A stretch of DNA of 64,000 bases from CAIZQW01 sp942493055 (GCA_942493055.1 OW818680.1:3658001-3722000), one strand, 5' to 3'. Shown: positions 8,691 to 18,240, counted from the first letter of the stretch. Notes: a model not told the origin generated them from the sequence alone. Made by a program: numbers and translations.

Positions 8691-11600
8691 ATGAGCGAAC
8701 AACTAAAGAATGGTGTGGATAGTCAGGAAGACTCGGAGAAAGACTCGGCGAGGCATTTCTTTAAAATCGAAGACTGGATTGCCTCTGTGTTGTCCTTTGT
8801 TTTTTCGACGGTGGTGTTTATGCGGAATATGGCGCCCGAGGTGACGCTGCAGGACTCCGGCGAACTGGTGACGGGCGCCTTTACCTTTGGCGTTCCGCAT
8901 CCGCCCGGCTATCCGCTCTGGGCCTTCCTGGGTTACATCTGGAGCCATTTCATTTGCCCCTTTGGCAATCCGGCGTGGCGGATCGGCCTGCTGTCGGTGG
9001 TGACGGGCGGCCTGACCGTCGGTGTGATGACGCTGATGATGACGCGCAGCACACGTGTGTTGCTCCATACCTTGCCGTGGTCCAAAAAGATCGACGCCCG
9101 TCTGTTGCACTGGATAGCCTTGTCGGTCGGCACGAGCGCCTCCTTGCTGTTCGGCTTCAATCGCGGTGTCTGGCTCTGGGCGAGCGTCTCTGAGATGCGC
9201 GTGTTGAACGCCTTTTCGTTTATCCTGATCGCCTGCTTCTTCTTTGCCTGGATGGTGCAGCCCCGGCGCAAAGGATTCCTCTATGCCTCCTTGCTGACGT
9301 ACGGGTTGAGTATGACCAACCATCAGACCGTGGCTGTGATGGCCTTGGCATTGGTGGCCGGAACATTGGCCTTGGGGTTGGATAAGTTTTTCCAGCAGCG
9401 CGACGAGCAGCTCTTGGCCAAGGTTCGCGTCAATCCGTTCCAGTTGATGATGACCTCCCTGTCGACCTTCTGGGATTTGACTGTGGCGGTGCTCTTCAGC
9501 TTGGCCGCGGTCTTTTCGCTCTTTGCCTGGTTGAAGGACGATAGCGGGACGCTGCCCAAGATCATCGGAATGATGGGCGCGGGCGCGCTCTTGCTGATCA
9601 CTGGTATTAAAGCAGAATGGGTCAGTTGGCGCCATGCCCTCATTTACACAGGCCTCTTCCTGTGCGGCTGTGCGTTGTACCTGTACATGCCCATTGCCGC
9701 CTCGACCAATCCGCCGATGAACTGGGGTTTTGCTTCCACGAAGGAGGGCTTCCTCCATGCGATTACGCGCGGTCAGTATGAGAAGCTCCAGATGGCGGAC
9801 CCATGCGGCTCCATCATCCATATCCAGATCTGGGTCTTTATTAGGGGCTTGCTGAGGCAGTACTCGACGCCGCTCTGTCTCTTCGGTCTGGTGACGTTGG
9901 GGGTCTCGACCTGGTGGATGGTCAAACAGCTGTCCCTGAATGCGAAAAAATATGCATGGCTCTTGCTGGTCTGGGTGGGATCGATCCCTGTCGCGATGCT
10001 CTTCATCTCCCTCTTGCGCACGGTGGTGTTGAAGCTGCCCTTCGCCTTCTCCACCCAGCTCATCGTTTGGGGTTTTGGGCTCTCCACGCTCCTCTGTTTA
10101 CTGATTATCTTCTGGCTCTATTTGGAATGGCCGGGGCGTTCCTGGGCGATTTTTGTCTGGGCGGCCTTCCTGGCCTCCAGCCTTGGACTGATCATGATCA
10201 TCAATCCCAAGCTGGACCGTCAGGAGCAGGAGATCACAATCAAGTTCTTTGCTCCAGCCCATGGTTTTTATGCCATGCTGATTGGATATGGCATTGCGAT
10301 GACCTTTGCGTTCGTGCTCTCCATCTGGCGCACGGTCCCCAAGGCGCTCGTCTATGTGGCCTGTCTCGCGCTGCTGGCACTGCCCATCATTCCGTATGCG
10401 AAGAACTGGAGCCTCTGCTCGCTCACGACGCATGATTTCGGCTATCAGTTCGGTTATCGCATGTTCTGTCCGGGAGGCGGCTACCCGGATATGGAGAAGG
10501 ATGCGGTCCTGTTCGGCGGCACAGATCCGGGGCGTTTCGTTCCGACCTACATGATCTTCTGCGAAAGCCGTGTGAAGCCCCAGCATCGCTACCAGAGCCC
10601 ACATCTGCCGGAGTCGAAGGGCAGTGAGTTTGACCGTTCCGACGTCTACATCATTACGCAGAATGCCTTGGCGGATGGAACCTACATGAACTACATCCGT
10701 AATCACTACGACTACAGCCGTCCCAATCCGGAGGATCCTCAGACGCTGTCGAATTCCTATAAGGAGGCCTGGCAGCGGAGCGTCTTCAAGTGGGGCTGGA
10801 ATGCGCTGGACCGTAAGAATGATTTTCCGAAAAAGCCGATCCGGATCCCCTCCCCGGATGACAGCGCGCGCGCCTTCCAGCAGTTTGTCACGGAAGTCCA
10901 GAACGGGACGCGTCCGAACCGCGGGGACATCGTGATCCAGGATGGCCGTGTGCAGGTGACAGGGGCTTTGGCGGTGATGGAGATCAACGGCATCCTGGCC
11001 AAGTTCATCTTTGACTGGAACAAGACCAATCATGCGTTCTACGTTGAAGAGAGCTATGTCATCCAATGGATGTATCCGTATCTGAGGCCTGCAGGTGTCA
11101 TCATGAAGATCGAGAAGGATGTGCTCCCGTCGCCGCAGCAGGACCCGAAGCTCTGGCAGGACATCGTGGCCAAGGACAAAGCGTACTGGGACAAGCTGAC
11201 TAAGGAGTTTACAGCGCGCGAAGAGTTCAGCCGCAATGCCGACGCCAAAAAGTCCTTCTCCAAGATGCGTTCCGCGATCGCTGGTCTCTATCTCTATCGC
11301 GGCATGATCGCGGAGGCGGAGTACGCGTTCCGCCAGTCGGTTGAACTGTGCCCGGAGAGTCCGGAAGGCAATTTCCGTCTGGCGGAACTCTGCATGAACC
11401 AGCGCCGCTATGCGGATGCGAAGGAGCTGATATCCGCCTATCTGAAGATCGACGAATACAATACGAGCGCCAAGGGGTTCCTGGATCAGATCAATGATAT
11501 TGAGACCTGCGATAAGCGTCGTACGGAACTCCAGGCGAAATTAGGGACGGGCGCAAACATCAAGGACATCATGGATCTGCTTGCGATTTACGCTCGGCTG

Positions 11601-11990
11601 AACCTTCAAGCCGAACTGGCCCAGTTGAGCGACATGGTCTTAAAGAACGACAAGGCCCCTGCGGATGCCGTTTTCGAAGTTGGGGCCATGTTGACAAGCG
11701 TGCGCCGGGTGGACTTGGCCATGACAGCCTTCCGCCGCTATGTGACGCTGGCTCCGCGTGAGCCGAAGGGATGGGTTGAAGTGGGCTGGTTGAGCATTGT
11801 ACAAGGCAAGAGCAACGAAGGATATGATGCCTGGCGCCGTGCAGTTGAATTAGGCGGGGAAGCCACGCGCAGTCAGTTGCGTACGGAGCAACGCTTCCAG
11901 CAATTGTGGCAGTCGCAGAGTGTCCCGGCGCCTTTCCGTGAATTGGTGCAGCCGAGCCGCAGTCGCGTGGGCGGCAACTTTGGATTCTAA
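8691..11990 (+). CDS. DUF2723 (PMT-like) membrane protein with C-terminal TPR region
   Basis: 1099 residues. The N-terminal 600 are polytopic, with the DUF2723 signature TLQDSGELVTGA followed by GVPHPPGYPLW and NRGVWLWASVSEMRVLNAF. The family is GT-C-like, related to protein O-mannosyltransferases and animal TMEM260. The acidic loop after the first membrane helix is where GT-C enzymes place catalytic Asp/Glu, so a lipid-phosphosugar-dependent glycosyltransferase is likely but unproven. After a large soluble domain (about 620-860), residues 864-1060 contain TPR-like repeats (GMIAEAEYAFRQSVELCP), suited to protein contacts. It may be co-transcribed with metG (13-base gap) and with the hexokinase (15-base gap). 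Glycan donor and acceptor are unknown. Confidence 0.85.
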   Translation: MSEQLKNGVDSQEDSEKDSARHFFKIEDWIASVLSFVFSTVVFMRNMAPEVTLQDSGELVTGAFTFGVPHPPGYPLWAFLGYIWSHFICPFGNPAWRIGLLSVVTGGLTVGVMTLMMTRSTRVLLHTLPWSKKIDARLLHWIALSVGTSASLLFGFNRGVWLWASVSEMRVLNAFSFILIACFFFAWMVQPRRKGFLYASLLTYGLSMTNHQTVAVMALALVAGTLALGLDKFFQQRDEQLLAKVRVNPFQLMMTSLSTFWDLTVAVLFSLAAVFSLFAWLKDDSGTLPKIIGMMGAGALLLITGIKAEWVSWRHALIYTGLFLCGCALYLYMPIAASTNPPMNWGFASTKEGFLHAITRGQYEKLQMADPCGSIIHIQIWVFIRGLLRQYSTPLCLFGLVTLGVSTWWMVKQLSLNAKKYAWLLLVWVGSIPVAMLFISLLRTVVLKLPFAFSTQLIVWGFGLSTLLCLLIIFWLYLEWPGRSWAIFVWAAFLASSLGLIMIINPKLDRQEQEITIKFFAPAHGFYAMLIGYGIAMTFAFVLSIWRTVPKALVYVACLALLALPIIPYAKNWSLCSLTTHDFGYQFGYRMFCPGGGYPDMEKDAVLFGGTDPGRFVPTYMIFCESRVKPQHRYQSPHLPESKGSEFDRSDVYIITQNALADGTYMNYIRNHYDYSRPNPEDPQTLSNSYKEAWQRSVFKWGWNALDRKNDFPKKPIRIPSPDDSARAFQQFVTEVQNGTRPNRGDIVIQDGRVQVTGALAVMEINGILAKFIFDWNKTNHAFYVEESYVIQWMYPYLRPAGVIMKIEKDVLPSPQQDPKLWQDIVAKDKAYWDKLTKEFTAREEFSRNADAKKSFSKMRSAIAGLYLYRGMIAEAEYAFRQSVELCPESPEGNFRLAELCMNQRRYADAKELISAYLKIDEYNTSAKGFLDQINDIETCDKRRTELQAKLGTGANIKDIMDLLAIYARLNLQAELAQLSDMVLKNDKAPADAVFEVGAMLTSVRRVDLAMTAFRRYVTLAPREPKGWVEVGWLSIVQGKSNEGYDAWRRAVELGGEATRSQLRTEQRFQQLWQSQSVPAPFRELVQPSRSRVGGNFGF

Positions 11991-12005
11991 TCACAGGGGG
12001 ATATC

Positions 12006-13298
12006 ATGGACGCAGGCACGTTTTTAAAAGAGAACGGACTGGATGTTGAGACGATCAATCGTGCGGTCTTGCTCGCCACATTTATGGAAGAGATGGATGC
12101 CGGGTTGGCGGGCAAGCCCTCCAGCCTGATGATGATCCCCTCCTTCATCACAATTGATAAACCCGTGAAGACAGACACCCCTGTTGTTGTACTGGATGCG
12201 GGCGGGACGAATTTGCGCGCGGCTGTTGTCACGATCGAGGCAAGCGGCAAGGCCGCCATCGGCTCCTTCCTGAAGCGTCCGATGCCCGGGACCCACGGGG
12301 AACTTTCGGCTGAGGCTTTTTATGAGGCCTTTGCCGACTTCCTGATGCCTGTCATCGCCACCTCCGAGATGATCGGCTTCTGCTTCTCTTATCCGGCTGA
12401 AATCACGCCGACGTGCGATGCGAAGCTCATTTACTGGACCAAGCAGATCGAGGTCCCCTCGGTTGTCGGCACGTTGATCGGCTCCGGGTTGCAGGGCCAA
12501 TTGGCCAAGCGCGGCTTCCAGCGCAAGGCCATCATTCTGAATGACACTGTTGCGACCTTGCTGGCAGGCAAGAGCGCAGGCGTGGCCAAAGCGTACAGCG
12601 CTTATGTGGGTTTTATCCTGGGGACAGGAACCAACACAGCCTACGTCGAGCACAATGCGCGCATCACCAAGCGAAGCGATTTGGATCAGACGGAGTCGCA
12701 GGTCATCAATGTCGAATCCGGCGGGTTCAGCCGTGTGACGCAATCGGCCTTTGATCAGGCCATGGATGCGCAGACCAATGATTGCGGACGTTATGTCTTC
12801 GAGAAGATGATCTCGGGTGCCTATCTCGGCCGTATCGGCTTTGAAGTGCTCAAAGCGGCTGCAAAGAAAGGGTTCTTCTCCGCCTCTGCAGCACAGGCGA
12901 TTCAAGCACGGGAGAGCCTCTCCAACAAGCACCTGGATGATTTCTGCGGGGACAAGCCAACAGCGGACAATCCCTTCCTGGTTGAATCGTTTACGGATGC
13001 CGACCGTGTACTCGTCAAACAATTGTGTACGCCTGTCTATGCGCGTGCTGCTGTGCTGACAGCAGTTAATCTGGCTTCCGCGATTCTCAAGACCGGCGAA
13101 GGCAAAGATCCGCAACGTCCGGTCTGCGTGAATGTCGATGGCTCGACGTACTACAAGACCCTCACAGCCGACTTCCAGAATCGCGTACAGCAAGAGCTGG
13201 CAGCATTGCTGAAGCCGCGAGGCATCTCCTACGACCTCATCAAGGTCGACGAATCCCCCGTGATCGGCGCGGCGGTTGCCGGCCTGATGGCGGGCTGA
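12006..13298 (+). CDS. hexokinase family sugar kinase (eukaryote-type)
   Basis: 430 residues. The phosphate-1 motif VLDAGGTNLRAA (about residue 61), phosphate-2 motif ILGTGTNTAYVE (about 202) and adenosine motif VNVDGSTYYK (about 375) follow the order of the hexokinase_1/hexokinase_2 families rather than bacterial ROK glucokinases. The length equals one eukaryotic hexokinase half. ATP-dependent phosphorylation of a hexose is expected, but specificity cannot be read from sequence. It follows the DUF2723 gene by 15 bases, with AGGGGG as ribosome site, and precedes tilS by 13 bases. Confidence 0.88.
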   Translation: MDAGTFLKENGLDVETINRAVLLATFMEEMDAGLAGKPSSLMMIPSFITIDKPVKTDTPVVVLDAGGTNLRAAVVTIEASGKAAIGSFLKRPMPGTHGELSAEAFYEAFADFLMPVIATSEMIGFCFSYPAEITPTCDAKLIYWTKQIEVPSVVGTLIGSGLQGQLAKRGFQRKAIILNDTVATLLAGKSAGVAKAYSAYVGFILGTGTNTAYVEHNARITKRSDLDQTESQVINVESGGFSRVTQSAFDQAMDAQTNDCGRYVFEKMISGAYLGRIGFEVLKAAAKKGFFSASAAQAIQARESLSNKHLDDFCGDKPTADNPFLVESFTDADRVLVKQLCTPVYARAAVLTAVNLASAILKTGEGKDPQRPVCVNVDGSTYYKTLTADFQNRVQQELAALLKPRGISYDLIKVDESPVIGAAVAGLMAG

Positions 13299-13311
13299 AT
13301 AGATATGGGAT

Positions 13312-14715
13312 ATGCAAAAAAATGCACCCCTCTATTGTGATGATGCAGACGGCCTTGCGGACACTGTGCAAGCGGTGATCGAGCGTAAGGGGCTGTTGCA
13401 GGGTGTGAAGCGCCTGGGCGTGGCGGTGTCAGGCGGGGCGGATTCGGTGGCATTATTATACCTACTGGCATCGATCTGCAAAAAAAATAATATCAAACTT
13501 GTTGTCCTGCATTTGGATCATGGATTGCGCAGCACGTCCGCACAGGATGCGAAATGGGTCAAGGCGCTTGCGAAAAAAGCAGGAGCAACATGTGCTGCAG
13601 AACGGCATGAAGTCACGGCTCATCAAACCGCGGCAATCTCTGTCGAGATGGCGGCGCGGGAGGTGCGACAAGCTTTCTTCGCAGCGTGCCGTGCGAAGTA
13701 CAAACTTGATGCGATTGCCACAGGACACCAGGCGGATGATGTAGCGGAGACCGTCTTGCTGCGTCTGATGCGCGGGGCAGGGGCCTCGGGTTTGGCGCCC
13801 TTGAAAGAACGGGCGCGCGGCTTTATACGGCCCCTGCTGCATGTCTCGGGAGATGCCATCCGTAGCTGGCTCAAGCAGAAGAAAATCACGTGGCGCGAAG
13901 ACACGACAAACAAGGATGTGTCGATTCCGCGCAACCAGATGCGGCATGAGATCTTGCCTTTTTTGGAAGAGAAGTTTGGGCCTGCTCTACGGATGAACGT
14001 GTGCAGGACCGCAGAGATTTTACAAGAGGAAGATGCGCTCCTGGAGGAGATGGCGCAGGATTATATTTCCCGCGAAAGGCATGACCAGGCTTTGGATATG
14101 AAGAGACTCAAGGCCTCTCCATTGGCGTTGCAGCGGCGTGTGATGCGGGTGTGGCTCTGGAAAGCGGAAGCTCCGTTGCCAAGCGGCTTTGAGACAATTG
14201 AGCGATTGCTGTCCATGGAGGCCGGTGAGAAAGAACAGCTTGCTGAAGCGGTGTATGCGATTCATCAGGACGGCGCACTACGGATTATCAAAGCGATGCC
14301 TGTTGCGAGGCCGGCCAAGAAGGTCAACATCCGGGGCAAGACCTCCTGGGGATCTACAATCATATCATGCGCGCCGGCCATAGGGATTGAGAGTGTCGCG
14401 CATGGGGCAGGGGGCTATCCTGCAGTGTGCACGATCAATCCCGAGGCGCTGGGGGGCAAGCCGCTGATCGTCAGGAGTCGCAAGCCAGGGGACCGTCTTC
14501 AGCCCTATGGAATGAAGGGGACGAAAAAAGTGCAGGATGTTTTTGTGGATGCGAAAGTGCCGGAGCACACACGCGATGGGGTGCCGTTGCTGGTTTGCGG
14601 CGATGAGCTTGTTTGGGTGCCGGGGTATCGGATTGCGAGCCGTTTCGCGGTGGAGGGCAAACAGGGAAAAAGTTTGCGCATAGAAGTAAGCCCGCCGCTC
14701 GCCTTGCGGGAATAA
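13312..14715 (+). CDS. tilS: tRNA(Ile)-lysidine synthase
   Basis: 467 residues. It modifies C34 of the CAU-anticodon isoleucine tRNA to lysidine, an essential step. The PP-loop motif VAVSGGADSVALL lies at residues 35-47, followed by HLDHGLR and ATGHQADDVAETVLLRLMRG. The C-terminal TilS domain contains RSRKPGDRLQPYGMKGTKKVQ. Length is as usual for the two-domain form. It is the last closely spaced gene of the metG-initiated run; a large inverted repeat follows 20 bases after the stop. Confidence 0.96.
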   Translation: MQKNAPLYCDDADGLADTVQAVIERKGLLQGVKRLGVAVSGGADSVALLYLLASICKKNNIKLVVLHLDHGLRSTSAQDAKWVKALAKKAGATCAAERHEVTAHQTAAISVEMAAREVRQAFFAACRAKYKLDAIATGHQADDVAETVLLRLMRGAGASGLAPLKERARGFIRPLLHVSGDAIRSWLKQKKITWREDTTNKDVSIPRNQMRHEILPFLEEKFGPALRMNVCRTAEILQEEDALLEEMAQDYISRERHDQALDMKRLKASPLALQRRVMRVWLWKAEAPLPSGFETIERLLSMEAGEKEQLAEAVYAIHQDGALRIIKAMPVARPAKKVNIRGKTSWGSTIISCAPAIGIESVAHGAGGYPAVCTINPEALGGKPLIVRSRKPGDRLQPYGMKGTKKVQDVFVDAKVPEHTRDGVPLLVCGDELVWVPGYRIASRFAVEGKQGKSLRIEVSPPLALRE

Positions 14716-14735
14716 ACGGACGAGCAACTTTTTTA

Positions 14736-14832
14736 TCAACGAATTAAACGAATTGAACGAATTGAGAGTAGGGCAAGCAGCTACTCGCAAAGCATGAAAA
14801 AAATAATTAGTTTAATTAGTTTAATTCGTTGA
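14736..14832. repeat. inverted pair of 9-bp tandem arrays
   Basis: Left arm: three units of AACGAATT(A/G) at 14738-14764. Right arm: three inverted units, TAATTAGTT twice and TAATTCGTT, at 14804-14830. The outer 14 bases (14736-14749 and 14819-14832) pair perfectly. With four mismatches the arms extend to 29 bp around a 37-39-base centre. It fills the tilS-phosphatase spacer and could form a long hairpin. Confidence 0.85.
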
Positions 14833-14862
14833 AAAACTCTTCAAGCTAGAGGCAAGGAAAAA

Positions 14863-15543
14863 ATGAAAGTTTACACAGAAACGATTGACTTCAAGCGCGT
14901 GAAACAGTTCTTGGCGCAGGGGTGCAAGGTGTCATTACTGATTCGGCACTCGGAGCGTCCACCGATTATACCGGGCGACACGACGTTTGGTCAGACATTG
15001 GCATTGACGCCCCGAGGCGAACAGATGGCGAAGGACGCGGGTTACCTGCTGGCTGGGCCGTATGATGTCCGATTCCTGTCGAGCCCGATGGTGCGTTGCC
15101 AGATGACCGCCGCCTGTCTTGCGGAGGGGATGGGCTTTTCAGGCGCCGAGATTGACAATGAACCGATTTTGGGATTGCAGAATTTTTATTATAACGAGAT
15201 TGACAAGTTGCCTGGCGAGATGATGCGTCGCGGCTATATCCAGTACATGCTGGACTATCTGCGGACGGGGTCTGCGCTTTACTCGCACGATGTCGCTGTT
15301 GCGACACCCCAGATGCTTGCGTGGATGCAACGCATGACGACCCGGCAACTCAACATGCTCGTGTCGCATGATATTTTTGTTGCGGCGTTTCTTGCGGGCA
15401 TCCAGGCGCGCACCTACACAGCGGAAAGCTGGGTGGGTTTTTTACATAGCGCGGCCTTGATTTGCACCTTGGAGCAGGAGTGGCTTGTTTACCCCTGCGT
15501 CCCCTCTTTTCACGAAGAGGACCATGCTTCATTCGTCCAATAG
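14863..15543 (+). CDS. histidine phosphatase superfamily protein
   Basis: 226 residues. The catalytic RHSERP (about residue 28, the RHG motif variant) is followed by LTPRGEQMAKDAGYLL and FLSSPMVRCQMTA. The second catalytic His lies in MLVSHDIFVAAF near residue 168. This arrangement fits phosphoglycerate-mutase/SixA-like phosphatases, with the wider branch left open. No signal peptide is present, so it is probably cytoplasmic. AAGGAAAAA precedes the ATG. It is convergent with the exosortase-like gene, with only three bases between stops. The substrate is unknown; a phosphosugar is possible given the neighbouring glycan genes, but this is inference. Confidence 0.82.
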   Translation: MKVYTETIDFKRVKQFLAQGCKVSLLIRHSERPPIIPGDTTFGQTLALTPRGEQMAKDAGYLLAGPYDVRFLSSPMVRCQMTAACLAEGMGFSGAEIDNEPILGLQNFYYNEIDKLPGEMMRRGYIQYMLDYLRTGSALYSHDVAVATPQMLAWMQRMTTRQLNMLVSHDIFVAAFLAGIQARTYTAESWVGFLHSAALICTLEQEWLVYPCVPSFHEEDHASFVQ

Positions 15544-15546
15544 GGT

Positions 15547-16542
15547 TTAGTTTGTGAAGCAGAAGGCCAACATGCCGACCATGAGCACCAGGCAGACAAT
15601 GGCGACTGATTTCACAATGCTCTGCTCCTTCATGTCGATCTGCGTTTCTCGCTCTTCAATGCTGTTCAGCCACTCCTTTGCGGTCGGCTTTTTGAGCCTC
15701 TCGCTGAAGCGGACAATCACGTTTGCAGCTTTGAAAATCAGGAGTAAGCTGATGACGAAGGTCATATATTGAGAATAGTGAGCATAAAAGGTTAGTGCCC
15801 ACTGGCGATCGAGTTTAAGCGCGATCAGGCAGATGAGCAACGAGGAAAACAGATTAGCAATGATGGTCACTGGGATTGAGAAACAGAAGAGCGCCAAGCG
15901 TTGCGGGCGTGTCTTAACCGTAAAATGTGCAAAGGTTGTTGCGATCGCTAACATCGCAAAAAGAGAGTGTATGCCACGCGAGGGGTCTGCTGATTTCAGA
16001 GAGAAGCCCTTCAGTTCAAGCAGGTCACAGAAGGATTTAAACCCGGCTTGTTCAACGGCTGTACCAAAGCGCATGATCAACTCGGGCAGCGTGTCGGAGA
16101 GTGTCTTGAGGCACTCGAGATAGAAGAAAACCGGAACGGCGAAGATCAGGAAACTCATGGGGAACCATAAAAGTTTGGCGGCTTCTTTTCCCCAGAATGC
16201 GTATGAGACGGAAAAAATGACGCCAGCAATGGAGAGAAGCTGGAACGGGGGCTTGCTGGTGTGCGCTGATATAGAAAGGGCAGTAAGAAAGAGACAGGTT
16301 AATCCGAAGCCGGCCCAAGAGGGTACGCCAGCCGCGCGTGAAATGTCGTCTCTTCGGCTCAGGAGCGCATAGAAGCTGATAAAGGGGATGATCCACTCGT
16401 ATGAGATCAGTTGTGAGGCGGAGAGCTTCGTCAAATCAATCTCCATAGCGCTCAACAAAGCGCTTTTGAAATGGAGGAAAGCAAGGATGATTAAAGCAAA
16501 CATCGCCAATGCTCTTAGCCATGTTAAGATCTTTATTCCCAT
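15547..16542 (-). CDS. exosortase-fold membrane protein lacking the catalytic triad
   Basis: 331 residues with about eight membrane helices and clear similarity to its neighbour (16555-18240) over the exosortase core. At each catalytic position the residue has changed: the Cys motif DPCSGIRSL reads DPSRGIHSL (Ser188, His192), the Arg in NMFRIFSICL is Ser233 in NLFSSLLICL, and the His of FYHDYSG is Ala254 in FYAHYSQ. Transpeptidase or protease activity is therefore unlikely. A cytoplasmic tail (LKKPTAKEWLNSIEERETQI) and a last helix follow; the active paralogue lacks them, but the protein at 60096-61109 has them. It begins 12 bases after its active neighbour, with AGGAG, so the two should be co-expressed. 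It may be a non-catalytic partner. Confidence 0.82.
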   Translation of the reverse strand: MGIKILTWLRALAMFALIILAFLHFKSALLSAMEIDLTKLSASQLISYEWIIPFISFYALLSRRDDISRAAGVPSWAGFGLTCLFLTALSISAHTSKPPFQLLSIAGVIFSVSYAFWGKEAAKLLWFPMSFLIFAVPVFFYLECLKTLSDTLPELIMRFGTAVEQAGFKSFCDLLELKGFSLKSADPSRGIHSLFAMLAIATTFAHFTVKTRPQRLALFCFSIPVTIIANLFSSLLICLIALKLDRQWALTFYAHYSQYMTFVISLLLIFKAANVIVRFSERLKKPTAKEWLNSIEERETQIDMKEQSIVKSVAIVCLVLMVGMLAFCFTN

Positions 16543-16554
16543 GCCTGCTCCTGC

Positions 16555-18240
16555 TCACTTGAGAAGTATTTTGGGGTAAAACTCATCCACGAAGTTCTCA
16601 AATTGCCTTCTTGCATCTGCCTCATCCAAAGGAGTTGATACGTTCACAGCAACCATGACCCAACGGTTGATACGATTATGAATAGAACGATCCCAGATGT
16701 CGAGTAAAATACGTTTGGCATGTGAGCCGCACTCATGTTCTCGGCTTACAAACCAATAGACAAGAGCAAAGCGATAATCGGAAGAGGATCGTTGGGCTTG
16801 GATGATGCGCGCTTCCTTGGGCCGTCCGGACTTGATGTTTAACTTCTCTTTTTTTGCACTGAGCATCACGAAGCCTTGTGCTGGCAGACAGAGCTCCGCA
16901 CGATGGATACTGCCGCGGCTTCGTCCGCCGATGACCACGCTTACCGAATAGGTGAGCCCGTCGGAAGAGCGATAAATGCGTTTCAGGATTTCCGTGTCTG
17001 GGGGGAGATCCTGTTTTTCACCCATAGACACTTTTTGCATTTTGCCGCCGCATGTGGGGCACTTAAAGCCGTCGGGTTGCTGACAGTTTTTTGCAAGCAG
17101 GGTCTGCTCCTCCGCGCTTTCATTGCACTGCTCGTTGTGGCAGAACCAGGGTTGGTCGCCTATGAAGTTCCCGATTTGCCTGGGAAGTTCCGGGACAATA
17201 AAGCGCGTGTCATCATATTCAGGCGCTCCAACCATCCGGTTGCTGATAAAGACAAAGAGCACACAACAGCAGACGAGTCCGGCTGGCGCAACGTCTTTCC
17301 AGGCCAGTCGCCCGGCCGGCGCGCATGTTTCAGATGCAGCAGAAAAGAGTGAGTCGAGGCGAGAAAAGGTTTTCTTCATCCAGTGATCTAATTTGGTCAC
17401 CCAGCGGCATGATTCGAACATGAGTAAGACACCGATGACAAAAATGACAAAACCGGAATAGTCATGATAGAAGCCTGTCGCAATTTGTTGTCCGAAGAAG
17501 CGTGCGACCAGGCAGATGGAGAAGATCCGGAACATATTGCCCACCATTGCGATGGGCAAGGAACAGGCAAAGAGCATCCACTTCTGAAGGCGCGTCTTCA
17601 AGGTGAAGTGGGCGTATGCCGCTGTCAGCGCCATCATGGCAAAGAGCGAGCGAATGCCGCTGCACGGGTCAGCGACGTCCACATTGAACTCCCCTCCGGG
17701 CACTTGAGAGAAGAGCGCGGTCCCCGAGCGTTCAATAGCCATGCCGAAGCCATTGAGAATGCCGGTTGCCATACTCGACGAAAATATGCGCAGGTGAAGG
17801 GTGAAGAAATCAAGAAAGGATGAAATGGGAATGGTAAACAAGAGGAATCCTGCGGGGAACAACATGAGCTTCGCAGTCTGGCGTCCCCACAGCGCATAAG
17901 GGATAGACCAAATCAGCCCGATCAGCGACAGCTGCTCAATGCGGGATTGCTGGCCGCGTGCTCCGAACCAGGCGACGACCAGAAAAAGTAAGGACCAGAA
18001 AAAGCCGGCCCAGGAGGGTCGGCCATTGGACAGCGCGCTGGAGAATGCCTGGCGCGTTTTCCAAATCGCAAAGAGGCTGACAAAGGGAATAACCCAGCCA
18101 TGCGACATGTCCTCCAGGGGTTGTTTAAACATGATCATGGTATAACTAAACATGCCAGCATAGTTGAAATAGGCAAAGACAACCATGATGGCGATCATTG
18201 CATATCGGGCCCAATCCAACATCTTGTTCTGTACAATCAT
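16555..18240 (-). CDS. exosortase fused to EpsI (DUF3485) domain
   Basis: 561 residues. Residues 1-290 form a polytopic exosortase with the full triad: Cys193 in DPCSGIRSLF, Arg238 in VGNMFRIFSICL and His259 in FYHDYSGF. After another membrane helix (about 318-333), residues 340-561 form an EpsI domain with the HRAELCLPAQG motif (family HRPExCLPxxGW). Exosortases cut PEP-CTERM-like C-terminal sorting signals in Gram-negatives and often sit in exopolysaccharide loci, as here. Inside the EpsI part a Cys-rich insert (Cys367, 372, 386, 394, 397, with KCPTCGGKM) resembles a zinc ribbon. GAAGGAAAA precedes the start. No candidate substrate with a sorting signal was found in the window. Confidence 0.9.
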   Translation of the reverse strand: MIVQNKMLDWARYAMIAIMVVFAYFNYAGMFSYTMIMFKQPLEDMSHGWVIPFVSLFAIWKTRQAFSSALSNGRPSWAGFFWSLLFLVVAWFGARGQQSRIEQLSLIGLIWSIPYALWGRQTAKLMLFPAGFLLFTIPISSFLDFFTLHLRIFSSSMATGILNGFGMAIERSGTALFSQVPGGEFNVDVADPCSGIRSLFAMMALTAAYAHFTLKTRLQKWMLFACSLPIAMVGNMFRIFSICLVARFFGQQIATGFYHDYSGFVIFVIGVLLMFESCRWVTKLDHWMKKTFSRLDSLFSAASETCAPAGRLAWKDVAPAGLVCCCVLFVFISNRMVGAPEYDDTRFIVPELPRQIGNFIGDQPWFCHNEQCNESAEEQTLLAKNCQQPDGFKCPTCGGKMQKVSMGEKQDLPPDTEILKRIYRSSDGLTYSVSVVIGGRSRGSIHRAELCLPAQGFVMLSAKKEKLNIKSGRPKEARIIQAQRSSSDYRFALVYWFVSREHECGSHAKRILLDIWDRSIHNRINRWVMVAVNVSTPLDEADARRQFENFVDEFYPKILLK

